A stretch of DNA of 64,000 nucleotides. Origin: Triglochin maritima. Taxonomy: Eukaryota; Streptophyta; Magnoliopsida; Alismatales; Juncaginaceae. The notes under the pieces are model-generated. The model ran no database searches, was not told where the DNA came from, and saw only the letters and a list, made by a program, of their open reading frames with translations. Of this stretch, positions 25,900 through 38,702 are shown piece by piece (the first letter of the stretch is position 1; every line of letters begins with the position of its first letter). Both the position numbers and the translations under genes were made by a program. The stretch is taken from NCBI GenBank assembly GCA_963682175.1, contig OY821777.1:4047501-4111500 (forward strand), given 5' to 3'.

Positions 25900-25904
25900 G
25901 GGGA

Positions 25905-26989
25905 CCTACTAACTTTTTACGAAGAATTGTCTATAGGAACAGTGGGACACACTAATCAGTTCTAAACTATTGTAATGTTACACTTATCGATGTTGTCCAA
26001 ATTGTAACCTATAAATCAAGCGAACTAGCAGTTGTTAACGACCACAATGACAGAACACAAGAGCAACTAACAAGGTTTGATACAGATCTGAGATCACAGT
26101 TGAAAAAGATATACTATTCATGGGCCATTAGATTATGTTCAATGAGGTTCAGACACTTGGGAGTTAGGATGGCTTCAATTTTTGGAGTAAAATTAGGGTC
26201 TGATTGGAAATTAGTTAAAATTGTTAAGTATTGATTAGTGTAAATTTTAGCAGAGGTTTCATTTTCTAGTTGTGAATCATTTCTCCATGTAAGGTCTTGG
26301 ATGAGAAATGGATGGTGCTTGGTGGATATTAGAACTTTAAAATAACTAAACCGGATGTTGGAAATTAGGTGTTGTAGCTTAATCTTTTATGACATTTAGT
26401 GCTAAGTGAGTATAATTGCATAATTGAAAAAAATGCATGTTCTTAGAATTCATAATGTTAGCATAGTCAAATTTAAAATCATGTAACTTGCAAGGATATT
26501 CCTAATTTTCCTATCCAGAAGAAGATGTTGCCTTTTGAGTTAGGTTGGTAATCTATTACAGAGAAGTGAAAACACTCTCCATTGCATCTTGTACTATATA
26601 CAATAAACAGATCACAATCCACAGTAAAAAAAATCACCAAAAGGTTCAACATTTTCAAGTACAGATAATCTAAATCATCATAATACTTAATGTGAACAAA
26701 TTCACTACAACATAGAAGTGGCTGGCTACTTGCCACTTAATAGAAATAAGTACAAGGTTTGGGCATTATAACACAGTACATTTAATAACACAACTTAATA
26801 TGAACAATTACTACATCCCGTACAAGTACCACAATTAGGATCTACACTTGCCACAAGGAAGAATCACAATGAGTCTTGGGCATCAACCACCAGACATATT
26901 AGTAAATAATATTCATATTCCCAACACCTTGGGCAACAAGCAGCTTCATCCATAGAAGCTCTTCGAGCCCTGACTCAGTGGCATCTTTT
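25905..26989. other. Spacer downstream of the MIPS locus
   Basis: AT-rich. I see no gene; the last ~150 bp may be the 3' UTR of the MIPS locus. Short ORFs here have no recognisable domain. Confidence 0.5.
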
Positions 26990-29716
<2,727 letters not shown>

Positions 29717-29792
29717 CCTCAAACTCTTTAATCTCAAATCAGGTTTGAAGATAGATGGTTGTTGTGGTGTGGAATGTGGGCAGAGTGGGGTC

Positions 29793-30004
29793 GTATTTAT
29801 AGAGGTTGGATGGAAAGATTCCTGAGAGCGTGCATGCATGCATGCATGGGAGGGAGGAATCCAAAAGGCGGTTTGGTTTGTAGACACGACAAATCCAAGA
29901 GATGGACTTGTGGACCCCACTCTGCCTTTTCACGTGGCTTGTTTCTTTGTGACACGTGGACGGAAGTTGCTGGAAAGAAAAGGTCGTTCAGTTCTTTTCA
30001 CGTG
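29793..30004 (-). promoter_or_regulatory. MIPS promoter: TATA box, RY repeats, three G-boxes
   Basis: TATAAATA on minus at 29793-29800, 77 bp before the ATG. Overlapping RY elements (GCATGCATGCATGCATG) at 29832-29848. CACGTG G-boxes at 29932, 29953 (ACACGTGG, ABRE-like) and 29999. RY motifs bind ABI3/FUS3/LEC2-type B3 factors and ABREs bind bZIPs. Together they suggest a seed- and ABA-regulated gene. Confidence 0.7.
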
Positions 30005-30659
30005 TATGCTGATCTGTAAAGTTTGCAGATTTTTTAATTTTTTTGGGTAATTTATTCGAAATGTAATTATTTGGATTTTCAGAATGTCTTCGAGACTTTT
30101 GAATATTGTTTAAAAAAATAATCACAAGTAGACGTGAATCTATCGGTATTTTCACGTAAACATAAGTATGTAGGTCTTTATTCTTGTATAATTATATATG
30201 GTATATATGCCAGTAATATATTTTGCATTTTGCATGTGTTATTCAATTGCATTTTACATGTATATATGTAGGATATACTAATCCTACCACAGTATATATG
30301 GAAATTTGAAATGATTACAGAAGATATTGCGTTTCATAATTAAAAGAGCATATCATTGTAGACATGAGGCATATAAAAAGGAAGGTAAGTAGAGAAATAA
30401 AATTGTTTTGACTATAAAACTAAAAAATGGAAAATGCAACATGCACATGACTTCAATTTGTTGTCCGTTAAGTCACAAGATTCTTTACTAAAATTTCTCA
30501 CAATAATTGCCCCAAATGTGATATTTGCTACCAACATTTATTTGTAAAAATATATGATTTAATATGGCCCATGTGGTCATTAATTCAGCAAAAATAGTGC
30601 TACATACCTATCCTCCAGAGACCAGAGGTCTGGTCTCTCCTCCAAAAGCCCAAGGGAGC
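30005..30659. other. AT-rich spacer upstream of MIPS
   Basis: No ORF, repeat or RNA gene seen. Its last base starts the hAT MITE target duplication (30660-30667). Confidence 0.5.
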
Positions 30660-30667
30660 ACCACAGG

Positions 30668-31161
30668 TAAGGGTGCAGGTTCAACCTGAAACCCAACCCG
30701 AACCTGGCTGGTCGGCTCGGGTTGGGTCGGGTTGGGGAGGGATTCGGGTCGGGTCGGGTTGGGAAAATCAAAAACCCGAATTTTCGGGTCGGGTTCGGGT
30801 TGACCCAACCCAACCCGAACCCGATTTTTTATTTTTTATTTTTTTTATTTTTTTCCCAAATAAACTGGTCGACCGAATATCACTCGATCGACCATTTCCA
30901 ACCTGAAAATTTCGGGTTTTCAAGCCACCGGTCGACCGTTTAAGCACCGGTCGACCGAACCCGACCAAGTTTGGGAGAAAATTTCCGAATTCGGGTTCAA
31001 CCCGATCCAACCCGACCCAACCCGAAAATTTCGGGTTGGGTTGGGTTGAACCCAAACCGGTTCAGGTTCGGGTTGGGTTGGGTTTTTTCCCAACCCGAAA
31101 ATTTTGGGTTGGGTCGGGTTGAAGCCCAAACCCGACCCAACCCGACCCATGTGCACCCCTA
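30668..31161. mobile_element. hAT-type MITE, 494 bp
   Basis: Perfect 8-bp target duplication ACCACAGG at 30660-30667 and 31162-31169. Terminal inverted repeats TAAGGGTGCA / TAGGGGTGCA. The interior consists of imperfect CGGGTTGGGT repeats arranged as inverted arms. The AT-rich middle has two pairs of GGTCGACC-core palindromes, at 30866/30885 and 30929/30948, each pair 19 bp apart. Apparent ORFs are repeat translations. Confidence 0.88.
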
Positions 31162-31169
31162 ACCACAGG

Positions 31170-31602
31170 ACATATTTCTGTGGCCTTCCTTCAATCCAAT
31201 TAGAGCAGAAATAACAGCGCCCGGGCTACCCCCGGGCGCCCTGCACTCTCTCTCTGCCACGTCAGCTTCTCTCTCTGTCACGTCAGCTCACCCAACCCAC
31301 CCAAAAAAAAACCCTTAACCATGCCCAGGCTACCCCCACCCACCCCAAAAAATCCCTTATCCATGCCCAGGCTACCCCCACCCACCCTACACTCTCTTTC
31401 ATCCACATCATTTCTTAATTAAACAAATTTAATTCTCACACAACATTTAACAAAATACATTTTATATAAATTTAATTCTAATTACATTATAATTCTAATT
31501 CACGATATACTTATTATTACTATTAATTAATTAACAATATTAATCACTATTAAACCACAAAATTTTGAATATTTGAAATTTGAATATTTGAATTTCGAAA
31601 CG
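31170..31602. other. Left flank of the Myb/SANT element with GC palindrome
   Basis: 31218-31241 holds GCGCCCGGG/CCCGGGCGC with a 5-nt loop. A duplicated ATGCCCAGGCTACCCCCACC follows at about 31321 and 31363. The rest is AT-rich. This may be the left end of the element whose ORF starts at 31878; I could not define a target duplication. Confidence 0.4.
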
Positions 31603-31775
31603 CGCGTGAATGCACAGTATACGCGTGCGTGAAAAGTAATCCGCGTGATTGCACAGTATACGCGTGAAAGAAAAGTAGTCCACGTGAATGTACAGTACAC
31701 GCGTGAAAGAAAAGTAGTCCGCGTGAATGTACAGTATACGCGTGTAAGAAAAGTAATCTGCGTGATTGCACAGTG
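31603..31775 (+). repeat. 39-bp tandem promoter repeat, 4.4 copies
   Basis: Copies start at 31603, 31642, 31681, 31720 and 31759, exactly 39 bp apart. Each has CGCGTGAATG(C/T)ACAGTA followed by ACGCGTG. One copy reads CACGTG. A TATA box (TATATATA, 31790-31797) lies 15 bp downstream and the ATG 81 bp beyond that, so the array is positioned as an upstream activating region. Confidence 0.85.
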
Positions 31776-31877
31776 TCTAATTTTTTCTCTATATATACCC
31801 TACACAAAACTCAACTTACACCCCATATCTCTTCCACAAAACACAAAACTCAACTTACATCTCATATCTCTTCCACA

Positions 31878-32825
31878 ATGTCTTCTCCGGAGTACCATCG
31901 TTCCCCCCCCCCCTCGTTCCCCCCCTCGTCCACAATCAAATCCGCATCCACGCTATCCACAACCATATCCCTCACGTCCATTTTACCAACAACCATTCCA
32001 ACAACCAGACTTCTCCCAGTACGCACCACCATTCTCACCACCTGACCAAAACTCACCATTCCCACAATTCTCCCACTACGCATCCCCAGATCAAAACTTA
32101 CCATTCCCACAATACTCTCAATATGCACCACCATTCCCTTATAATCAACCGCAGTTCCAGATGTTTGGCCGACCCATGTCTCAAAAAAGTAACCAGAGTA
32201 TGGCGGACACTGAAGATGAGGGTAACGACGACGATGAGTCCCCACCACGACACACCCCCACACCACCATCCCCACCTCCACAGCGTCGTCACCGCAAGCA
32301 AGTCCAAACTGCCAAAGTCAATCCGAAGTTGTGGACCACAGCTGAGGACGAGAGACTTGTCTCTGCATATATGGAAGTCAGTTGCGATGCGGTGACAGGG
32401 ACAAACCAGAAGTCTACTTCATTGTGGGCTAGAGTGAAACGTGTGTACGACATCTCCGTGGAAGGCACTGGCCTACCCGAAAGGAACGCAGAGTCCTTAA
32501 AAGGACGGTGGAGGAGAATTATACCTGCTGTGAACAAGTGGGTCGGGTGCTTCGATCAGGCATTCCGACGGCTAAGAGTGCATTACGCCCCGAAAGAGAC
32601 ACCGATGTTAGAGAACTTGTAGAACAGATTCGATACACCGCCCAAGTCAGAGAAGATGGTTTCTCCAAGCAAGAGGAGTTAGCGGAAAGGAATTTCCAGA
32701 GGCATTTAATAAAAAATAAGTTGGACATGCTTCACTCTCTGATGAGGAAGGACAACCCGATGGAGAAGGATCAAAAAGTAATCGATAAATTTCTCGCCTG
32801 GGCAGTCGAGAATGGGTACGTGTAG
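31878..32825 (+). pseudogene. Myb/SANT-like transposon ORF (PIF/Harbinger accessory or GSTT3-like type), frameshifted
   Basis: The ATG at 31878 (MSSPEYHRSPPP) is in a different frame from the downstream body; an 11-C run at 31903-31913 is the likely slip site. The body is Pro/Gln/Tyr-rich, then acidic (DTEDEGNDDDESPP), basic (RRHRK), and a Myb/SANT-like segment (KLWTTAEDERLVSAYMEV, SLWARVKRVYD, LKGRWRRIIPAVNKWVGCFD). It stops at 32622. A C-terminal coil resumes in another frame to 32825 (EELAERNFQRHLIKNKLDML). The domain matches plant proteins often labelled glutathione S-transferase T3-like, related to PIF/Harbinger DNA-binding proteins. No transposase is nearby, so it is a non-autonomous remnant. 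Confidence 0.6.
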
Positions 32826-33310
32826 TTTGTTGTAGTCCGTATTTCGTATGGTTTGTATTTCCCTTAGTTTGTATTTCGGGTTGTAGTAGTCTGTATGGTT
32901 TGTATTTCCTTTTATGTTTCATGTGGTTGGTTGTATTTCGTATTTTAGTATTATTAATGTATTGTTCTTATGGTATTGTTGTATTAATATTTTTTCTATT
33001 TAACTTGAAATTGTTGGTTCTAGAAATTTCTTAATTTTAATCACTTACAAAAAATTATTACCCCACATTTATAACAAATACCCAATCCATTAATAACAAA
33101 ACATCCAATAAATAAATTTTAAAAAAAATTAACCAATGGGAGGGGGACACGTGTCCCCCTCCCTTGGGCGCCCGGGCGTCTGCCTGAGACGCCCAACGCC
33201 CGGGCACGCGCCCGGGCAGGCGCCCCACGGGCGCACCGCCCGTTAACGGGGGTGCGCCCGGGCAGGGCACCCTTAACGGGGGTGCCCTTACAATGAATGG
33301 CCACCATTCA
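32826..33310. repeat. 3' flank ending in GC-rich palindromes
   Basis: After AT-rich sequence comes a perfect 26-bp palindrome (33138-33163, centre GACACGTGTC). Then come GGGCGTCT-GCCTG-AGACGCCC (33174-33194), several GCCCGGGC palindromes, and a repeated TTAACGGGGGTGC to about 33291. This is the probable right end of the Myb/SANT element. Confidence 0.6.
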
Positions 33311-34249
33311 ATTTAAAAGGTGGGGTATGATCTTCTTATTATTATTCTTCTGTATTCATCTTGAAGTTTCTAAAAAAATTGTGATTGGCCATAACTAAAT
33401 GGCTAAAGAAGAATGATCACATTAATAAGCAATGTACTCCTACAATCAATGCATCTAGGTGGTGGAAGGTAGTTGAGCAATTTGATAAAACTCTACTAGG
33501 GTTGAGTGAACAACATTACTTAACATCTTACAAATTAAGCACAAGAGGAGTACTTTGATTTTCCCAAATATGGTATTAGCGTGCATGTTCCTCCGGTCTT
33601 TGGTACCTTTGGAATTTATTCCTTGCTATTTAGCAATGGAGGGTTGTATTGGTTGTTTGTGTCTATTAATGTGTGGTGTTCCAAAGATATAAACTGCATG
33701 GGTGCTTCAAGACATGCATAAACTTAGTTAAATTTATTTATCATTTTAACATACACTTTGCATAAATGGGTATGTTAAAATCCTTTAAAATTTATCATTT
33801 CTGATCAGCATGCGTTGCTGACACTGTTTGGTAAAGTCTTTACCAGCCGAGAGGAAAGGAAGGAGACGGTTAATTTATGGATTTTACATTAATTAATTTT
33901 TATTTTCATTTAGTTGAATATGCGAAGGACATATTGGAAAAAAACATATTCAAAATCTTCTAAATATTGAATGTTTTAAACAATGATCCAAATTTTCAAA
34001 TGTGTCAAAATAGATAATATGACAAAGTAATTCTGAAGTGATTCTAAAAAAGCATATGGTTAACCATTATAAATTTAGTATATATTATATAAAACCAATG
34101 TGATTGCAGATATTAATATAATCCATCTAAGCAAATGTTCCTCAGAAACACAATAAACGTTAGATCAACTAACCTTCTAAAATGACATGCTTAATTGAAC
34201 CATATAGTCATTTCCTCTCTGTTTTTTGACATATATAGTAGACATTTTC
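33311..34249. other. AT-rich spacer
   Basis: I see no gene, RNA or clear repeat here. Confidence 0.4.
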
Positions 34250-34456
34250 CTAATTCAATTCACCACTCACAAGTACACATCCCAAATCACAAATGTCTTC
34301 ATCAACGCGCGGCATATATTTAATTTCATCACCACCAACCACAATTGATTGTTGCATAAAAATACCACATTGATCTTCCAGCTTGATTGGTTGTTTTTCA
34401 ATTGGCTTTTCCAGTAGCCAATCAAGCACAAGATTTAGTTTCGAGCTAACCAACAA
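34250..34456 (-). other. Candidate terminal exon, unidentified
   Basis: An open stretch (LVLDWLLEKPIEKQPIKLED ... VDEDICDLGCVLVSGELN, then stop) follows a possible acceptor TTGGTTAG. It reads like a real protein, with a faint resemblance to kinase subdomain IX, but it does not join in frame with the exons at 35363-35638. Low confidence. Confidence 0.25.
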
Positions 34457-34509
34457 ACATCAGAAAAATGGTGCACTCTCTGGATTCCTCCTGAACTTGT
34501 AACTTGTAA

Positions 34510-34700
34510 GGGCTGTTTGGTTGAGATGTTAGAATGGAATGGAATGAATGTTTGGTTTGTTTATTTTAGACTCGTGAACAAAAATAAATTAGAATTCATT
34601 CCGGTCTATACTTAAGAATCAAAAACTTATCTATTTATTTCAAAATGAGAATCATTCTAACTTGGTATCACGTTCCATTCCAAAGTCAACCAACCGCTCC
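34510..34700. mobile_element. Small MITE-like insertion
   Basis: The ends GGGCTGTTTGGTTGA and, inverted, GGAGCGGTTGGTTGACT resemble each other, with ATGGAATGGAAT / ATTCCATTCC inside. About 190 bp, non-coding. No clear target duplication. Confidence 0.45.
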
Positions 34701-35362
34701 GAGTAAAACCACCGTCACATGCTTCTCACCAATCATTCTATGCCTTATGGTTGGATAAAAGATTCCCATCTAAGAGGAATACTCGCCATTTGTTTTGTAG
34801 TGTCGAAGATTCTAGATATCACTTTTCTAGTCTAGTTGGTACTGTTCATTAAACAAAAACATTATTTTGACTGCAATAAAAGGGAGTACATTGTTTGTTT
34901 AGGCCACCGTATTCACACCCAAAAAAAATGAAAGGTGTGAAATTATTCCTTTACAAGATGGATAGAAAAATGTATTCCTAACATCAACTTGAAGTGGTCA
35001 TTAATGAACAGTAAGTTGTATATGGTTATAACACTGCAAAATGTTCCATTACAATTTTTAGCTAACAATTTCTCATTTCATGACTCTCAAGTAGTAATTT
35101 GGAAAGGAAGCGTGTTAAAATTCCAAACTAAGACACTGCTATAACATGATGTAATTCAAGATTACCACGATCGTAATTTGACCTGATTCCCCAGTTATAT
35201 ATGGTTGTTTACAACTTACTGTTCTTTGCGCATATATGAAAAACATATTATATGTCAAATTCAAGAAAAAAAACTATATAGAATATAGTGCGCCATGAGC
35301 TTGGATTAACAGTTTAACACGCATGGAGCTTCCAACATGCCAAAAAATAATCAAGGATTAAC

Positions 35363-35638
35363 CTCACGGTTAAGGTAACTCTGGAATGCCCGTAACGTAG
35401 GATCCACTGGCACATTTATGGCTTGATATCTCGGATCATAAAGTGAAAAGGTTGAGCTGGAAAAACAAATCCATCCCGTGCAATGATTATCTTAATTTCT
35501 TCTTCTAGAACAAAACGAGCATCTCATAATTAGTTCTTGTATCAAACGGAATTATACTTGCCTGTCGCATTGAGATGGTGAGGCTGGCTGTGAGCTGAAG
35601 TTTAGTTCCATTTGGACGTGCAAAAACGAATTGCGGTT
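35363..35638 (-). other. Two candidate exons of an unidentified minus-strand gene
   Basis: 35562..35638 (acceptor TGTACAG; GC-type donor CAG|GCAAGT) and 35363..35456 (acceptor TTCCAG; donor GAG|GTTAAT) join in phase: QMELNFSSQPASPSQCD then STFSLYDPRYQAINV and VPVDPTLRAFQSYLNRE. The candidate exon at 45291..45378 would join upstream in phase 0 across the gypsy insertion. I do not recognise the protein. Confidence 0.4.
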
Positions 35639-35913
35639 CTGTACACAAAATGCTTGTTAATGGGAGCCGACGGCTAATTAGGTATTTTACCAATAATTGG
35701 GTAGATCGATACTTATATATTAGAATAATTTCCCAAATTTCATTCACCGATCTTATTATTGGTATTCGAAAGTATTCAATGAGATTGAAACTTAAAGGGG
35801 TAAAAAAATAAATGGTCAGAATCACACAGGTTCTTCAAAATGTAGGCGAGATACGGAAATTCGGGATCAAATTCTTAGAGGGTATACAATCTAGAAATGT
35901 CGCCCAACCCCAG

Positions 35914-38114
35914 TGTAACATCCCGAAACAGCGGAAATTTTAAAAATAAAAGTCAAGGCAATCAACTAAATAAACAAAGGCGGGACTGTTACTTCTCATA
36001 AATCATAAAAGTGGTGCACCAAAATTACATCAGAGTTTGCCAAATGAATACATGATTACAACAAAACGACAAGGGAAGATAAACGTAATCATGTTGACCT
36101 CAGTGGTCTGACTAGAGGATCTGACTCCAAATGCGCGTGCCCGCCGATCACCACCCAACTGGACCTACTGCGATCCTGAAAATATATAACAACGATGCCT
36201 GAGTTTCCAGAAAGGAAACCCCGTACGCCAACTCACCTAAATGCATGCATTGCACAAATGAACCTATCATACTAGTATTCATGACATGGCATCGACAGAA
36301 GGTAAAACAGTTCCCCCGAAGGGTAAAACAGGACATCAGTCCGACAATCAACAACGAGTCTCCCGAGGAGACCTACTGCAGGCACATGCAGTCTAGTAGC
36401 CCGCGACATCGCACCCCCCACACGCAGCTACACTACTCAAGGGTTCGGCAGGGAGCCTCTGTCACGTCTACGCGCCGATAGAAACAGATCTGTAAATCTC
36501 AGTGGTCGGGGCCACAGGGACCAACGGGGCCGTCGCCCGGAAGGTATAACAACATCATCTCGGTAGGTGCCCAGCCGAGGAAAACAACAAGCCGGCACAG
36601 CCTCGGCCCAACAATCATCATCGCCGGCACAACCTCGGCGGCATCACCGGCACAGCATCGGTGGTCCAACACAACGTCCGGCACAGCATCGGACGGTCCA
36701 GACCGAAGTCTGCCAGGTCATCAGGCTCCTCGAGCCGCGAACACCAACCGCGCCGCTATAAAAGCAGGGCAGCGACCTCCGTAGCCCGTGGGCCGGTAGT
36801 CACCTCACCCAACGCCAGTTGCGTGCCCGCACAACATCAACACTGGGATCCGCGATCCCTCAGGCCTGCTATACTACAAAGTGCCAACAATCATCTCAAA
36901 AGTCACGGTCCATACATGGAGGTGACGCGTCCCGAACACCCACACTCTTCCCAACGGCGGTCCCTGGGCAGGCACGCATCCCGCGCCCACCGTCACCTCC
37001 CGGCTCACGCACAAGGCGAGGACACGGGTTTCCGTGGACAAAGTTGGCGTTCAAAAGGGGAACCAGGAATTCTGTCCTGGGCCCAAACGGTCGACCGGAA
37101 GAGGTGATTCGGTCGACCGGTTCCAGGAAGGAATCGGTCGACCGTACTCCTAAAACGGTCTACCGCTGCGCTCAAAACAGAACCCCCAACGGTCGAACAA
37201 GGGTCTAAAACCGGTCGACCGAACGAGGTCAAAATCCGGAGTCTGGTCAACATTAAATTCCACTCTACCGGTCGACCGACTCAGGGGTCTCGGTCGACCG
37301 AAAACAGACAGGGTCAACCTAGTATTCTACGTCATCAAACGGTCGAACGTAAACATACTACCGGTCGAACAAACATGCAATCGGTCGAACGCAATATAAA
37401 ATCGGTCGAACAATCAAACAATAATAATCAGTACACTTAAGTTCCGGTCGAACGCCACAAGGACCGGTCGACCGATTACAGGTAGAAAATCCCAACTCAC
37501 CAGCAATAATGCACTACCGGTCGACCGCCCCAAGGCATCGTTCGACCGGTGAAGGTTAAAGTCGGGCAAACAGTGCTAAAACGGTCGACCGCCCGAAGGA
37601 TCCGGTCGACCGTTGGTCGTCTTCAACCTCGCGCCAGCCGAGGATTTACGAAGAACGCGTCGCCGGAGAGGTCCTCGACCTCCCCCGACCGACCAACAAC
37701 ACCCTTCCACAAGGGTGGGCAACAAAATCACACTAATGAGCGGCATACCTCAACGAAACGACGAAAATGCCGGAGCAACGCTCGCGCAACGCCGCCTCCG
37801 GTGATCTCCCCGCGCGCCTCCTCCACGCGCCTCACTCCACCGTGGTCGCCTCCGCAGCTGCACTCGCGCACCAGGAGAAGAAGAGAGGAAGAAATGAGAG
37901 ATCCAAATGAGGGTGAAGAGAGAGAGAGAGAAAAAAGCAATATAAACCCAACACCCCAACAGTAGCCTACACCAAGCCAACCCATCACTCTCCCTCACGA
38001 CCACTGTTCACGCCTCCTTCCCCTTCCCCATGCAGCCACGCTTCCCCATGCAAATCAAGCCCTAAACCTCCTCTAATCCAAGCTTAACCCTAATCTAGGG
38101 TTTGGGTTCTTACA
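35914..38114 (-). repeat. 3' LTR of gypsy element 2
   Basis: Runs TGTAACATCC...GGTTCTTACA on +. Ten perfect CGGTCGACCG sites lie at 37088-37612, with about eight variants. The sense-strand start has telobox-like AAACCCTA and inverted TAGGGTT. Putative LTR intron 36176..37748 (donor GAG|GTATGC, acceptor TTTTCAG). Confidence 0.95.
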
Positions 38115-38147
38115 ATCCACCCAACTTAAAAGGATTTCGTCCCGAAA

Positions 38148-38702
38148 TCAAAGCAAACACTCACCGATAAGCTCTGGATACTGCCTTCTGACATCCTCCT
38201 CAATCTCCCAAGTGGCCTCGCGCTCGCTGTGATGCTGCCACCTGACCTTCACCATCGGAATGGTCCTCCTCCTGAGCTGGTGATCCATGCGATCAACAAT
38301 CTCGACCGGCCTCTCCTCGAGCGACAAGTCCTGCTGAATCTCTGGCACTGCTATCTCAATAACGTGCGACGGATCTGCCACATACTTCCTCAGCATAGAC
38401 ACATGGAAGACATTGTGCAGACCTGAAAACTGCGGCGGCAATGCAATCCTGTAGGCAACCTCTCCAACCCGGTCCAAGATCTCGAACGGCCCAACATACC
38501 TCGGACTGAGCTTCCCCTTCTTCCCAAACCTCATCACACCTCTGGCTGGGGAAATCTTCAGAAACACATGGTCGCCTACCTCGAAACTCAACTCACGTCT
38601 GCGTCGATCAGCATAACTCTTCTGCCTGCTCTGTGCTGTGGCCAATCTCCTCCTGATCACATCAACCTTCTCTGAGTACATCTGCACAATCTCTGGCCCC
38701 AC
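38148..38702 (-). CDS. Gypsy 2 C-terminal integrase tail and chromodomain, out of frame with pol
   Basis: 184 residues. It continues the integrase C-terminus ([41 protein letters not shown]) and ends with the chromodomain ([23 protein letters not shown]). Compared with element 1 (11043-12410), one T is missing near 38702, so the main ORF shifts at GERQL and ends [14 protein letters not shown]. The chromodomain, which in this clade is thought to guide integration to marked chromatin, would be made only by frameshifting or not at all. Confidence 0.85.
   Translation of the reverse strand: MGPEIVQMYSEKVDVIRRRLATAQSRQKSYADRRRRELSFEVGDHVFLKISPARGVMRFGKKGKLSPRYVGPFEILDRVGEVAYRIALPPQFSGLHNVFHVSMLRKYVADPSHVIEIAVPEIQQDLSLEERPVEIVDRMDHQLRRRTIPMVKVRWQHHSEREATWEIEEDVRRQYPELIGECLL

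Noticed and set aside
30673..31162. Several ORFs rich in Pro-Asn-Pro-Thr
   Set aside because: They translate the CGGGTTGGGT repeats of a hAT MITE in many frames at once.
36661..37208. Plus-strand ORFs of 129-148 aa in gypsy LTRs, recurring at 9637, 24562 and 43595
   Set aside because: They recur because the LTR recurs, run antisense to the element, cross the palindrome arrays and show no known domain.
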